The position numbers and the translations under genes were made by a program. From Bolinopsis microptera (Eukaryota > Ctenophora > Tentaculata > Lobata > Bolinopsidae), in the NCBI RefSeq assembly GCF_026151205.1, contig NC_087073.1:10454636-10518635 (forward strand): 64,000 nucleotides of DNA, written 5' to 3'. Under the pieces are notes generated by a model. The model did not search any database. It had not been told where the DNA came from and saw nothing but the letters and a program-made list of their open reading frames with translations. The number at the start of each line of letters is the position of its first letter. Position 1 is the stretch's first letter. Positions 53,901 through 64,000 of this stretch are shown here, in pieces.

Positions 53901-56726
53901 AAAAATGGTGAAATTTTACAATCTGGATACTCAATTTACCATAAAAGTCATTCACCATTTTTTCCTTTTCACCCTTTTGAAAAAAGGCAATAGTGAAAGG
54001 TTACGAATGGACGTTTTTGCAGAAAAACGTGGATTTTGGAAATAGCGGTAGGTGGGTCAAATATATGTCGTGTTCCTTACTTGCTTCCGTTCGTTTCCAT
54101 GTCAACTTGCCGCGCGCACGCGCACGGGGATTGCTTGCGGAGATGTGGTGTATAGCTAGTATGTGGTCAATGAATGCGCGGCACTAGCGTATTTTAATGT
54201 ATACTAGTAATGTATAGTATTTTGTAATAAGCCCAACTTGAATGTGGCACGCGTAGTCTACTGATGTTTCAATATGATTATTATAAGGTGAGCTGATTAG
54301 AGCTTATATTAATAGTTATAGTGAAATGGAAATCTAGCGTCCGCCAAAACGAAACAACGGGCGCAATTCTTGTTCACCATTGGAAACCCCCCTTTCGAGC
54401 CTCATAGCTTTCTAACTAAACATTGCACATCTTGTTGTGAAATTCATGTTTTATTATCTTAGTTAGTATCTTCCCGGCCCCTCCGGAGGCCTCGGCCTCA
54501 ATCCTAGCACTGAACTATCGTTCTTAAGATTATAATTGTAGCTAACGTTTTGATACAAAATATCATCTTATATTGGCCATAAACGTGACCTTTTGTTTTA
54601 TTAACCTTTGATCTATTTAATTACACGAGCTTGCCAAAAGTGATCTAACATTATTTACTTAGTAACTATTTCGTGTTGTCACGCATCATGTTGTGCACAC
54701 TGCCGTATTAAAGTACTATCAATTTTACAACAACATATTGGCTTCCATTTCAGAATCTTCAGGACGCTTCTCGCAACTTTGCCTTCTATTTTCGGCAGAG
54801 TATAAAAGATACATTTTTAAATGGTCTAGATTGTTTCTATTTTTTTCGATTCCAAAACTTCTAGAAATATCTTGAAAATATACAACAAGATTAAATAAAT
54901 TAAATTAAATAAGCATCCCTGATTCTAAGAATCTGTTCGGTATCGTTCGAGATTACATAATGCCTTGTTTTGAGATAACATATAATTGACACCGCATGTA
55001 TCAGAACAGGTTGTGTGGCTTGTGTCGCTGAGGTTAATTTTAATCTCACGATATGAGTCTAGCATTGACTGTTTATTTACTCATATAACGAGTAAATCAT
55101 TTCCTCGGATTATTATTATGGATGAAATATACTTACTTTGTAGTATAGTTGTACTCATTTATTGCAATAATTGTAATGCCGAAAGTCGAAACCATAGTAA
55201 ATACCATCATGGGTAGGGTAATTTGTTTACAACTTTTTAATTTATCCAGTATACTATTGCAAGGTGTGCGCAACTTAAAGTCAGAATTGTGTTTCATCAT
55301 CATTCACAGCATTTAAAGGCCTCATTTAATCATATAAATTGACTATCATATTATTCTGTATATAATGTATCGTTATTTGTTCATTTTTGCGATGAAAATG
55401 AATATATTTTGGGTTCTATTTTCGTAAAAAACGGAACTCTTTTAGTTAATTGAGTCGCCAAAATCAAGTTTATTTTATCTAATTACCTAATTAGGTAATT
55501 GAAGTTATCTGATGGCTAATATCTCTACAGTTAAATTCTAATTTGCCGGCCTTGTCAAGGAAAATACATAAGCCCGCTAAATCTGGGGCTTGATTCACAC
55601 TAAATAGAGTAAATACACTAAATAGAGTAAATACACTAAATAGAGTAAATACTAAAATACTTGTAAATGATCACTTTCGGGGACCTCACTTGATATTTCC
55701 ATCTGCTCTGGATTACTTGAATGGTAATGTCAATGAATGCTAATATAATTTGTCATAAAACTCCCATTTTTACTTAATATTGTTATTGTCTTTGAATTTT
55801 GCTAATATAACTAGCTTTTAATGATCCTCCTAATAGTTTTCCATAAATTCCGAACTGAAATAAAAGTGCGTAATTTTAATATTTCCATAATAAGTCTTGA
55901 TTGAATTGCTTAAATATGTCTTTTTTTGGGTATGTTTTTAATGTCTTTTTTTTTCATTCCTTGTATAGTGAAACTTTGAATCCTTATAACCGATTCCCCA
56001 TCGTTACCCACAAACAGAACTTTATTATTACTGTAAGAAATGGTATTTGTAATAAACTAATAAATTTTAAAGATTCTGACAACTGTTGCGTTAGCTGACG
56101 TTGAGTATGAACTCTACAAATGATGGTATTAAACCCCAGTTTTAAACTAATTACAACACTACAAATTGAACAGTTATTGATGTGATATTCCTTTGTCACT
56201 TTGTGGATGGCCGAAACTAGTCGAATTACAAGCGGGTCGTCTCTGGATTCATCGTTTTCATGTCTTGATGATCACCATCAAGTCTAATTTATTGAGATTT
56301 AGACATCTCACAGAAGAAAATTCAAAATAGTGTATTGAATAAATCATTAATCGTATTTATTATATTTAAATAGTGTAATGAATAAGTTAACATTAGATGA
56401 TAAATAAGATATTAATCGTATTCGGCAATTCGCTATTGTTCTAATGTAATATTAGAGTCCGGTGTCCCTATTGTCAGATATTTATTGATTAAATCACGCC
56501 AATGCCGTATAATAGGATCAATGCACACAGCACAATAAAAAGTCGTGGTAGATTTCTCTAAATATCAGTCAGGCGGACCGGGACACGGGACAAGTTATGT
56601 CATAATTCATGACCGATATCTCCAATTTTGGCTGCGATCAAATCTATATATTTTGATATCCACGGTGCGTCGGAAATAAGATTCAATATTCATCTGAACT
56701 GTGTTATTTAAGTAAGCTGTAAGTGT
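50926..56726. other. 5.8 kb without a supported gene
   Basis: AT-rich. An unplaced 110-codon frame (51567-51899) follows a possible acceptor (TTTACCAG at ~51608) but has no recognised family. A repeat of AAATAGAGTAAATACACT (3.5 copies) lies at about 55605-55652. No other structure is supported. Confidence 0.45.
55605..55652. repeat. 18-bp minisatellite
   Basis: CTAAATAGAGTAAATACA repeated about three times. Confidence 0.9.
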
Positions 56727-57333
56727 AAACTGTTAACTAAACTGTTAACTAAACTGTTTACTAAACTGTTAACTAAACTGTTTACTGAACTGTTAACTAA
56801 ACTGTTAACTAAACTGTTAACTAAACTGTTAACTAAACTGTAAACTAATCTGTTAACTAAACTGTTAACTATAACGTTTACTAAACTGTTAACTAGGCGT
56901 TAACTAAACTGTTTACTAAACTGTTTACTTAACTGTTAACTAAAACGTTTAATAAACTGTTAACTAGACGTTAACTAAACTGTTAACTAAACTGTTTACT
57001 AAACTGTTAACTAAACTGTTTACTAAACTGTTAACTAGACGTTAACTAAACTGTTAACTAAACTGTTTACTAAACTGTTAACTAAACTGTTTACTAAACT
57101 GTTTACTAAACTGTTTACTAAACTGTTTACTAAACTGTTTACTAAACTGTTTACTAAACTGTTAACTAAAACGTTTACTAAACTGTTAACTAAAACGTTA
57201 ACTAAACTGTTAACTAAAACGTTAACTAAACTGTTTACTAAAACGTTAACTAAACTGTTAACTAAAACGTTAATTAAACTGATTTCTAAACTGTTTACTA
57301 AAACGTTAACTAAACTGTTAACTAAACTGTTAA
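56727..57333. repeat. 12-bp minisatellite AAACTGTTAACT, ~50 copies
   Basis: 600 bp of tandem AAACTGTTAACT/AAACTGTTTACT/AAAACGTTAACT. The palindrome GTTAAC recurs in most units. It lies upstream of the INO80D-like exons. Confidence 0.95.
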
Positions 57334-59101
57334 TTTTCGCTACTTAATGGCTTCCTTTTCTGGCCCTGTATGTTCTATTCTATATTGTGGGACTTGTGGC
57401 TCTTTCAATATGCAATGTACGTATTCAATTTTGTTACATATGTCTAAATAAATCATATTATAACACATTTATTTCTTAGTTTCACATCAATTGTGGTGTT
57501 TCTACAAACAGAAAGCAACATTCCCAAAAAAACAATCGTGATATATCCCGGCGCCGGCTGTATCTGAAGTTTACCAATCTGTTATAATTTGGAGGATTAA
57601 CAATAATTAACCTGAATAATTAACCTGAACCGTAATCACCCCCATTTAACTGTACCGGAAGTAAATACACGTACTGGTTGTGGAATGTGCGAGGAATGCA
57701 TGTTTATTTACCGACCAGTCTGCTCGTGTTATATCTGGTTCCTTCTTTGTGAGTTGTGAGTCTGTTTTGTTAGTTAGTCTCTGGTTCCCCGTCTAGTCTA
57801 ATCCCGTGTGTGTGTGTGTACTCGTATGTACTGGTGTGTGTACTGGTATGCACTGGTATGTACTGGCATATTGCCGGTTCTATGTACTTATAGTACACAT
57901 TTGTACAATACCACTCATGTTCTCGGAATGTGTCTATCGTCATGATCTTCAACATTCCTTTTCCTTAATTTCCGTGTACTTGAACTACAAAAAACTCTGC
58001 TCCTTATTACAATTGGTTGCTTCTGTGATGATGTCCTCTTATTTCTGTGGTGCTGTAACGGATACTTGTCCTGAACTACTTGCTTTGTATGTGCTTAAAT
58101 CTTGGGAATGACTCTTTCGTTAATTCGCATAGGATTCGGGGAAGCTTTTGCTTTTGCGGGATATTTAGCGGGCTAAGGGTTACCGGGGTTTTATACAAAA
58201 ATATCCGCATGCTCATTAATTAAATATTCTGCAATTCTCTGCAAAGACGCTGTCGTTTATCTTGGAAAATTTATAGCTCTCTGATTAAAAAAGTTTGAAT
58301 TTTATGCAGATAAAAATGTATGTTTAACATCAATTCAAATGATGTCGCCTGACGCCTCGGCTCCCGCGTAAATGAAATGATATACTCAACAATTAAGTGC
58401 TCTGAGTCACCCAAGGAAACAGGGAAAGTTTTCAGGGAAATTTTAAGAAAATTGCAGTACCATGTACCAAGACCTGAGTTAAAGTTTCTAGACCCCCTAT
58501 AATGCTTCCCATTTGTCGCACTATATAATACTACTTTATTTGGAATATATAAGAGTAGTAACGTAGAGTTTCGCAATGAAATGACTTAATCTTTATTATG
58601 CACGTATATTTTCGCTGGCATCAAAATTATTCTATTTTGGGCCAGAAAAGTGAAGGGTGATTTATTCAAATTTTAGCAGTCTGGTCCATTTGTAATCTCG
58701 CAACTTCTCAATCTGGTTACACCCGATGAACAAGTTCTAGAAGTCCGTAGATGCTCTCTTTTCTAATAACTCTAGAACAGAGGATTAGAGATAAAGGGTA
58801 ACGTAGTGATTCTCAAGTCTACACTGGGCAGACTTTTATTGTGTATGGTCTATGATTTCTCGTAAACTTCTGCAAAATCAGCAATTTTGGGATAATTTCT
58901 ACCCCTTACGGCTTTTTCTTCTTAATCTAGTGTATATATAGCTCTCGTCTTGTTCCCTTGAACTCAACTTTTTCTACACCCAATTAATTTCATGCAAAAA
59001 GTATTGAAGCAGTTTCTCTAGACATTAGACACAACAGGTTACAGCGCTACTGTTCAATTCCCTTTTTATTGTCGACTCTGTTAACATTATTATTGTTTCA
59101 G
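57334..59101. other. Upstream or intronic sequence of the INO80D-like gene
   Basis: The first coding exon should lie here or further left, but I could not identify it. A GTGTGTACTGGTATG-type repeat lies at 57807-57865. The plus frame 57806-58111 mostly translates that repeat. Confidence 0.4.
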
Positions 59102-62100
59102 AGCGGTTAGCCACACCTCCAAATGTGTGTCAGTATGAGAAGATCAAGTGCACTACGCCCTGTGTCAATGGCTCCAAGTTCTGCTCCAAGCACGTCAACT
59201 CTCATCAGTGCCGTTATTTCCGAGGTGGAACTCAATGCAAGAATAGGATCGCCGGCACAGAGCAACGAACGTAAGTGTATAAATATAGTGGTTTTTTGGT
59301 CTCTGATGAAATTGGCCCGTTAAAAAATCTTAAGTTTTATTTATTGCTGCCCACCATTGAAACTTAATGTAAATTTTACTAGATCAGACCAAATCGTCCC
59401 ATTTATTTATCTAATATTTAACCTAATTTTCTTTAAAATTATAATTCCGGCGGGAAAATCAGGCTGAGCCTGATTTTATTTTGGGTGTGGGGCGCTATTT
59501 TCTTAAAACTAACAATGCCACTGGTAACTGAAGCCCCCTTAAGTTTGGTTACACTTACTTGAAGTTCTAAAATCGAACTAGTTACGTCATGGGAGCACAT
59601 GGAAATATTTTCTTGGCATAAGAAGCTTCCGGAATGCGTGAAGTGCGTCTATAACTGCAGGGGGAAATTTGTTAATTGAGTCAAATGAAGTTTTGTCATA
59701 TTTTATTTTAAGTTCTTGATTTAAATAGATTGATCGAAGCAATGTTCATATCGGGCCATAAATACCTAAACGCCTCATCAAAATGCGGTATCAACTAGAA
59801 TTTTATAGCCAAAACTTGAGGGCCTTGAGTATCGGTATGGAATGTATCTGATAGTATTCTGATGCTTTTTCAAACTAGGTTGTTGTGTATCTTGGTTTTA
59901 AAATGTGAAAGTCGTATGAAGTTCGGTTATTTAACCAAAATATAGGGATTATTGGAGTATCAGTGATATTTTCCAACTAAATTTCAATTCGATAATATCA
60001 AGACGTTAGCGATATTGTGGTCGTCGTCTGTTCGAATATTATCTTTGTTTCAACAGCATTCTCGATCCTTAACTGGATGTTTCCAAACATAAATTTGTGA
60101 AACTATCATTTTAAGATGAACAAAATTTGGACAAATTCTGACAATTATTTTAGCACTATTCTCATTTGGGCAAGGTTTTAAAAGACCTCCGCTGGCGGCA
60201 AAGTTGTTGGTGTCTGTTTAAGTGGTTATTCCTCAGTTTTATTTTGCTTGTTGGAATGTCTAGCTAGAGTTCCTCTCAGTCATGCCGAATTCCTCAAGAA
60301 CCAAAAAATTTGGGCGTGAACGTCGTTTGAACTCTGTTTACTTTCCAAATTTTCGCAAAAATTTTTTTCGCGCGTTATAAGTAGACTAGTTTGTTTATAG
60401 CACTTTCTTTGCTCGTCATTCGCCGCGCGCGCTAATTTGCTTTAGATGACTTGGATTTCGCTAACAAATTAATTACGTAATACGTTCAATAAGTGACGCC
60501 GTCGCCTTTCTAACCGGTTCCAGAACGCTCGAAATGTATCTAAGGGCCAAAATGTCACATGCCCTAACTACCAAAACTTTCAGGCTCTGTACGACCCACT
60601 TGCAAGTAAAGGCCACCCGAAAGCGGCGGAGGACAGAAGCTCCCGCCCATAAGGACCTCGTCAACAAGACGCCGCCTTATGCTCTACATGTCTTCCGAAT
60701 CATGACCCAAGAGAGACAGCGGCTGAAGTTTAAACCCAACATCAAGAAACGTCCTCTGGAGCATTTGAAATGGGTTTTGAAGCGGGAACGACTGGAGAAA
60801 AATCCGGTATATCCTTCAGGTAACTGCTCAAAAAGTGTGGGAAGGCAAAATTATGATATCTTTTCCTGGAAATATTTTAGGGCAAGTTTCAAAAAATGGT
60901 GGCTACAAACAAAGTCTGGGACTTTGCATGTGCGGAGAATTATTCGATACATCTATTATACCATTCTTAGCTAATCTTATTTCCTTAATTGTGACGTATT
61001 CAGAAATTCTTCAACTCCCTCCGTACAGTTATTTAGCTGTACTTTGAAGTGCATAGTGCCGATGATAGAGGATTATAAGTTAACTTAGTGTATAATAGCA
61101 GAGTAAAACTGGAAGTTGTAAAAATAGCTTCAAATATTTTAATTTCTTAAATTTTAGGCCCAACCTCTTATTTTCTCAATTGTAATGCCACTGTTATGGT
61201 GCATTTCTGTTCAATCGATGAAGAATAACTCAAATCCCTGAGACTAGACACTAAATGTTAAATATATTTTCAGGTATGGAAAACGAGTGCAACCAATACG
61301 ACACACCCCACGAGAACATATCCCTAGACGATGGTGTTCCCTTGCAACAGAAAGAGTAAGTTTTCTCCTCTTAGTGTTAGTGCTGCCGCATCCTTTGATA
61401 TTGTGCACTAGATCATATGATATCAGAGTTTGACAGTGAATTTATGTGATTGTTTTTGTGAAGGTTCAATTAGCTGATTAAAATGGCTGTGATGAAATTG
61501 GAAATTGGTCTGTTCTTCCTCAGAAATAGCATTTTAGCGCTGCATTTCATGCCCTTATCTAAGATCTGGCAGTTGACTCTCAAAAAATTGATGATCAAAT
61601 AGAAAATAAGTCTCCCAACAGCTGTAAAATGGGGCCCCCTAATATGATAATTATAATGTATAAAACTCGCGAGGCGTGAGCTATTAAATGTACACCCACT
61701 AAAGCTCTGAACCCACAATACTCATGACACCATGCCATGTGTTTAAATTACTAACACCATCTTTCCGCAGAATGAGCGATATAAGGAGCAGAAGTGTTTA
61801 CTTGTCTAAAATGGAGGAGCATTTGCATAAAAGACTAGACCACCTCGTGTATCAAGTCAACGCTTACCGGTACGTATTGTCTGTTGATGGCTCATGCTCA
61901 AATTAACGTCTAGAACTTTCTCTTCGGTTTTACAAGTTAATATTTCTTACATTAAATAGTGATGGTTCAAGTTGCAAGACTTTTTATTAATTATTTCGTG
62001 CAACGGTAAAATTACTGGGTCCATCTCAGGCGAACGCAAAGCCATTTACCAATAAACACTCGGGCAATAACAGAGGCAGCAAGGAGCAGCGTAACTAAAA

Positions 62101-64000
62101 CAACGCAACTTCTCAATGGTTCGTAATTATGCTTTGTTAGAGTGTGCCTGATCCAGGATTTATTACAAGGCATTTGATGTGCTACATAGCATGTGTATTA
62201 TATTTGTTACTCTGGAAGTGTGCACAGGGCTAGCGGTGCCGTAATTAGTGTTTCATAGTGCCTCACAGTCATTTCACCCTGACAGGTAACGAGAGTTCGA
62301 GTAGTAAGGAACAGTGTCCGTGTTCGTTAGCTAACCGCGCTGCACGGTATTCGTGCTGCGTGTGTAACAAGCGTGCACTGCCCTTTACCAAGTACTGCGT
62401 CAACCACATCTTGCATGACGGTGAACAACTTCTCTTCTCAAAGTGCAACACCGTCATGCCCCAGAGTATTGACTCTTGCCCGACTCCAACAGTGTCGTCA
62501 ACCGGCAAACCTTGTACTCTTCACTCGTTGCTAGAGGTATGCAATCTTCTGTATCTCTTTTCTTAATGTTAATTTTTGAGTTTTTCGAACATTTTATTTA
62601 CCGCCTTAGCATTTAAAATCATGTTTATTTAATGGCCTTGGAGACAGTCAGGTTAACTATTAAACCATCTCGCAGAGATTTGGAGTCACTGAATCTACTG
62701 ATATCATTGAAATGGAGTCTAGCTGTAGTGAAAGTGAGGCAGATGACGACGTAGAACCCCCCTCCTTGGACTCGTGTCTCAACTCCGCTCCTTCATCGCC
62801 GATAGTAACCAAATCTAAGATTCCATCCCCTATCCCGGATAACCACCATCCTCCGCCGCCAGAGGTATAATTATCCATACTGTAGATATAATCAATAAAT
62901 TGAATATCATAAAATATGATAATTTTATGGATATCCAGTCAGTATTATTCCTTATCGTGTAATTTAGTGTAATGTCCCCAAAAAAGCAACCACCGTAACC
63001 CATGATAACCACGACAAGTCTCGCCAAATTACATTAATATGACGTACACCTGAATGGCCGGTAGTTAAGTTGCACCGTCTATCTCTCTCTCTGACAAACT
63101 CTAACTCATTGTCTGGATAGGTTTCAGAGTTGGATATGGATATGTTGCCCATGCAACCTGACACCATATTGGAGAGCAGTCTGCTACCTGACGAGCCTGA
63201 CATTCCGCTGTCTGTCCGGTTTTTGGAACCCAGTGCACACCCCTCTAATAAGCGAATCAGAACTAAGGAGGAGGTTAGATCTTTATATTAAATCTCTTGT
63301 TTAGCTACCACTGTTGACAGCTTGCCTTTACTGAAACTTTATTTCTACTGTCATGAAGTTCGGGTAAGTTTTTCCTTGAGCTTGGAATGTAAGTTGTTGC
63401 ACTCACCCTCTTGGTAACGTTTGCGGATGAAGATACACCGTTTTAAACTACGCGTGTTGTATTTGTACCTTTAAGACTCATAGTAACAGGTAAACTATTT
63501 CAGGAGATGCAAGCGCGGATGTCACCGTACATGAAGTTCCCAGGACAGGGAGGAGCACCTGCCGGATACTTTCACTACCCTTACAACTACAACGCGCCTG
63601 CTACCTTCCTCCACGGTTATAACAAGGAAGGGGAGCCTATATACGGTTACCATGACAACAAACAGCACGAGTATCAGAAATACTTGGCTCGCCAACACTC
63701 GACCTCGGGATCAGATAGCAGTCGTCCTACCACTCCGATAATTAATCCGGAGATGATGGCTCATTATTATCAACAGCAGCGGTTCATGCACCCCACAGCA
63801 AGCCCCGCGCCTGTTCCTACTCCTGAACCTAAAAAGGACCCTCCCCCTGCCCCTAAGAAGAAGAAACAGAAAAAGAAAAAGGCACCATCGGTGGTTGTTG
63901 CTACTCCAACGAAACAGGAGAAGGCTAGGGAAACACCCCCACCCCAGATTCCGACGAACCCTTATTCTTCACAAGACAGTGGTGGCGGCTCGCCAAACTC
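59102..64000 (+). CDS. INO80D/KANSL2-family chromatin protein (zf-C3Hc3H), partial
   Basis: Eight phase-consistent exons: 59102-59270, 60524-60819, 61274-61355, 61771-61869, 62269-62536, 62676-62864, 63121-63273 and 63504 to the edge. Exon 1 gives CQYEKIKCTTPCVNGSKFCS, KHVNSHQCRYFRGGTQCKN and, continued in exon 2, RLCTTHLQV, the first C3Hc3H zinc module. Exon 4 is helical (MEEHLHKRLDHLVYQVNAYR). Exon 5 gives the second module: CNKRALPFTKYCVNHILHDG, EQLLFSKC and a final PCTLH. An acidic Ser-rich stretch follows, then a Gln/Pro/Tyr-rich region with a PKKKKQKKKK basic run. Two such modules are found in KANSL2 (NSL acetyltransferase complex) and INO80D (INO80 remodeller). HLQV after the first module and the long tail lean toward INO80D. 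A nuclear scaffold role is inferred. Start exon missing; 3' end outside the window. Confidence 0.88.

Noticed and set aside
56727-57333. Array of MYB binding sites
   Set aside because: Units contain AAACTG and GTTAAC but not the YAACKG consensus, so only a minisatellite is claimed.

Overview
The window is nuclear DNA from an invertebrate animal. It is AT-rich, its genes are split by GT..AG introns, and it holds non-LTR retrotransposons, hAT-type DNA transposons, MITEs, a tRNA-derived SINE and long satellite arrays. The two host genes belong to animal families (a TMEM272-like four-pass membrane protein and an INO80D/KANSL2-type zinc-binding protein). I cannot fix the phylum. The repeat mix would suit a cnidarian or another early-branching animal, but that is inference.

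Layout. 1-338: end of a LINE reverse transcriptase, minus strand. 1616-5062: satellite with ~34/35/42-bp monomers and a 904-bp higher-order period. 5063-14000: mostly non-coding, with a 418-bp MITE that has perfect terminal repeats and an 8-bp target duplication (6018-6435), a possible first coding exon (7321-7493), a 50-bp minisatellite (8528-8769), a CACGTG/TACGTCA motif array (9667-9833) and a LINE remnant (13800-14012). 15190-19195: a ~4-kb candidate DNA transposon with TAGCGG-rich inverted ends and two spliced plus-strand genes. 19300-21650: CpG-rich foldback elements. 22414-33072, minus strand: the complete five-exon TMEM272-like gene (231 aa). Its 7.7-kb third intron carries a 1.8-kb 22-bp satellite and a near-perfect 27-bp hairpin that looks like a microRNA precursor. 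33300-38640: MITE copies, a nuclease-like retroelement remnant and a 1.8-kb inverted-repeat element.

39335-50925 is a nest of insertions. An old minus-strand LINE is cut by an 8.95-kb element (40117-49065) with 32-bp perfect terminal inverted repeats and CATT target duplications. That element contains a decayed DUF7869-like gene and a nearly intact three-ORF LINE. The old LINE is cut again by a 1,577-bp internally deleted hAT element (49130-50706, duplication ATGGCAAC). Removing both insertions largely reconnects the old reverse transcriptase.

50926-59101 is non-coding apart from a 12-bp minisatellite (56727-57333). 59102-64000, plus strand: eight consecutive exons of an INO80D/KANSL2-family gene that runs off the right edge; its first exon was not found.

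The host genes are unrelated in function. Most of the interest lies in the mobile elements, the satellites and the intronic hairpin. All gene models are splice-phase-consistent readings by eye. No database search or folding program was run, and family names come from memory of motifs.
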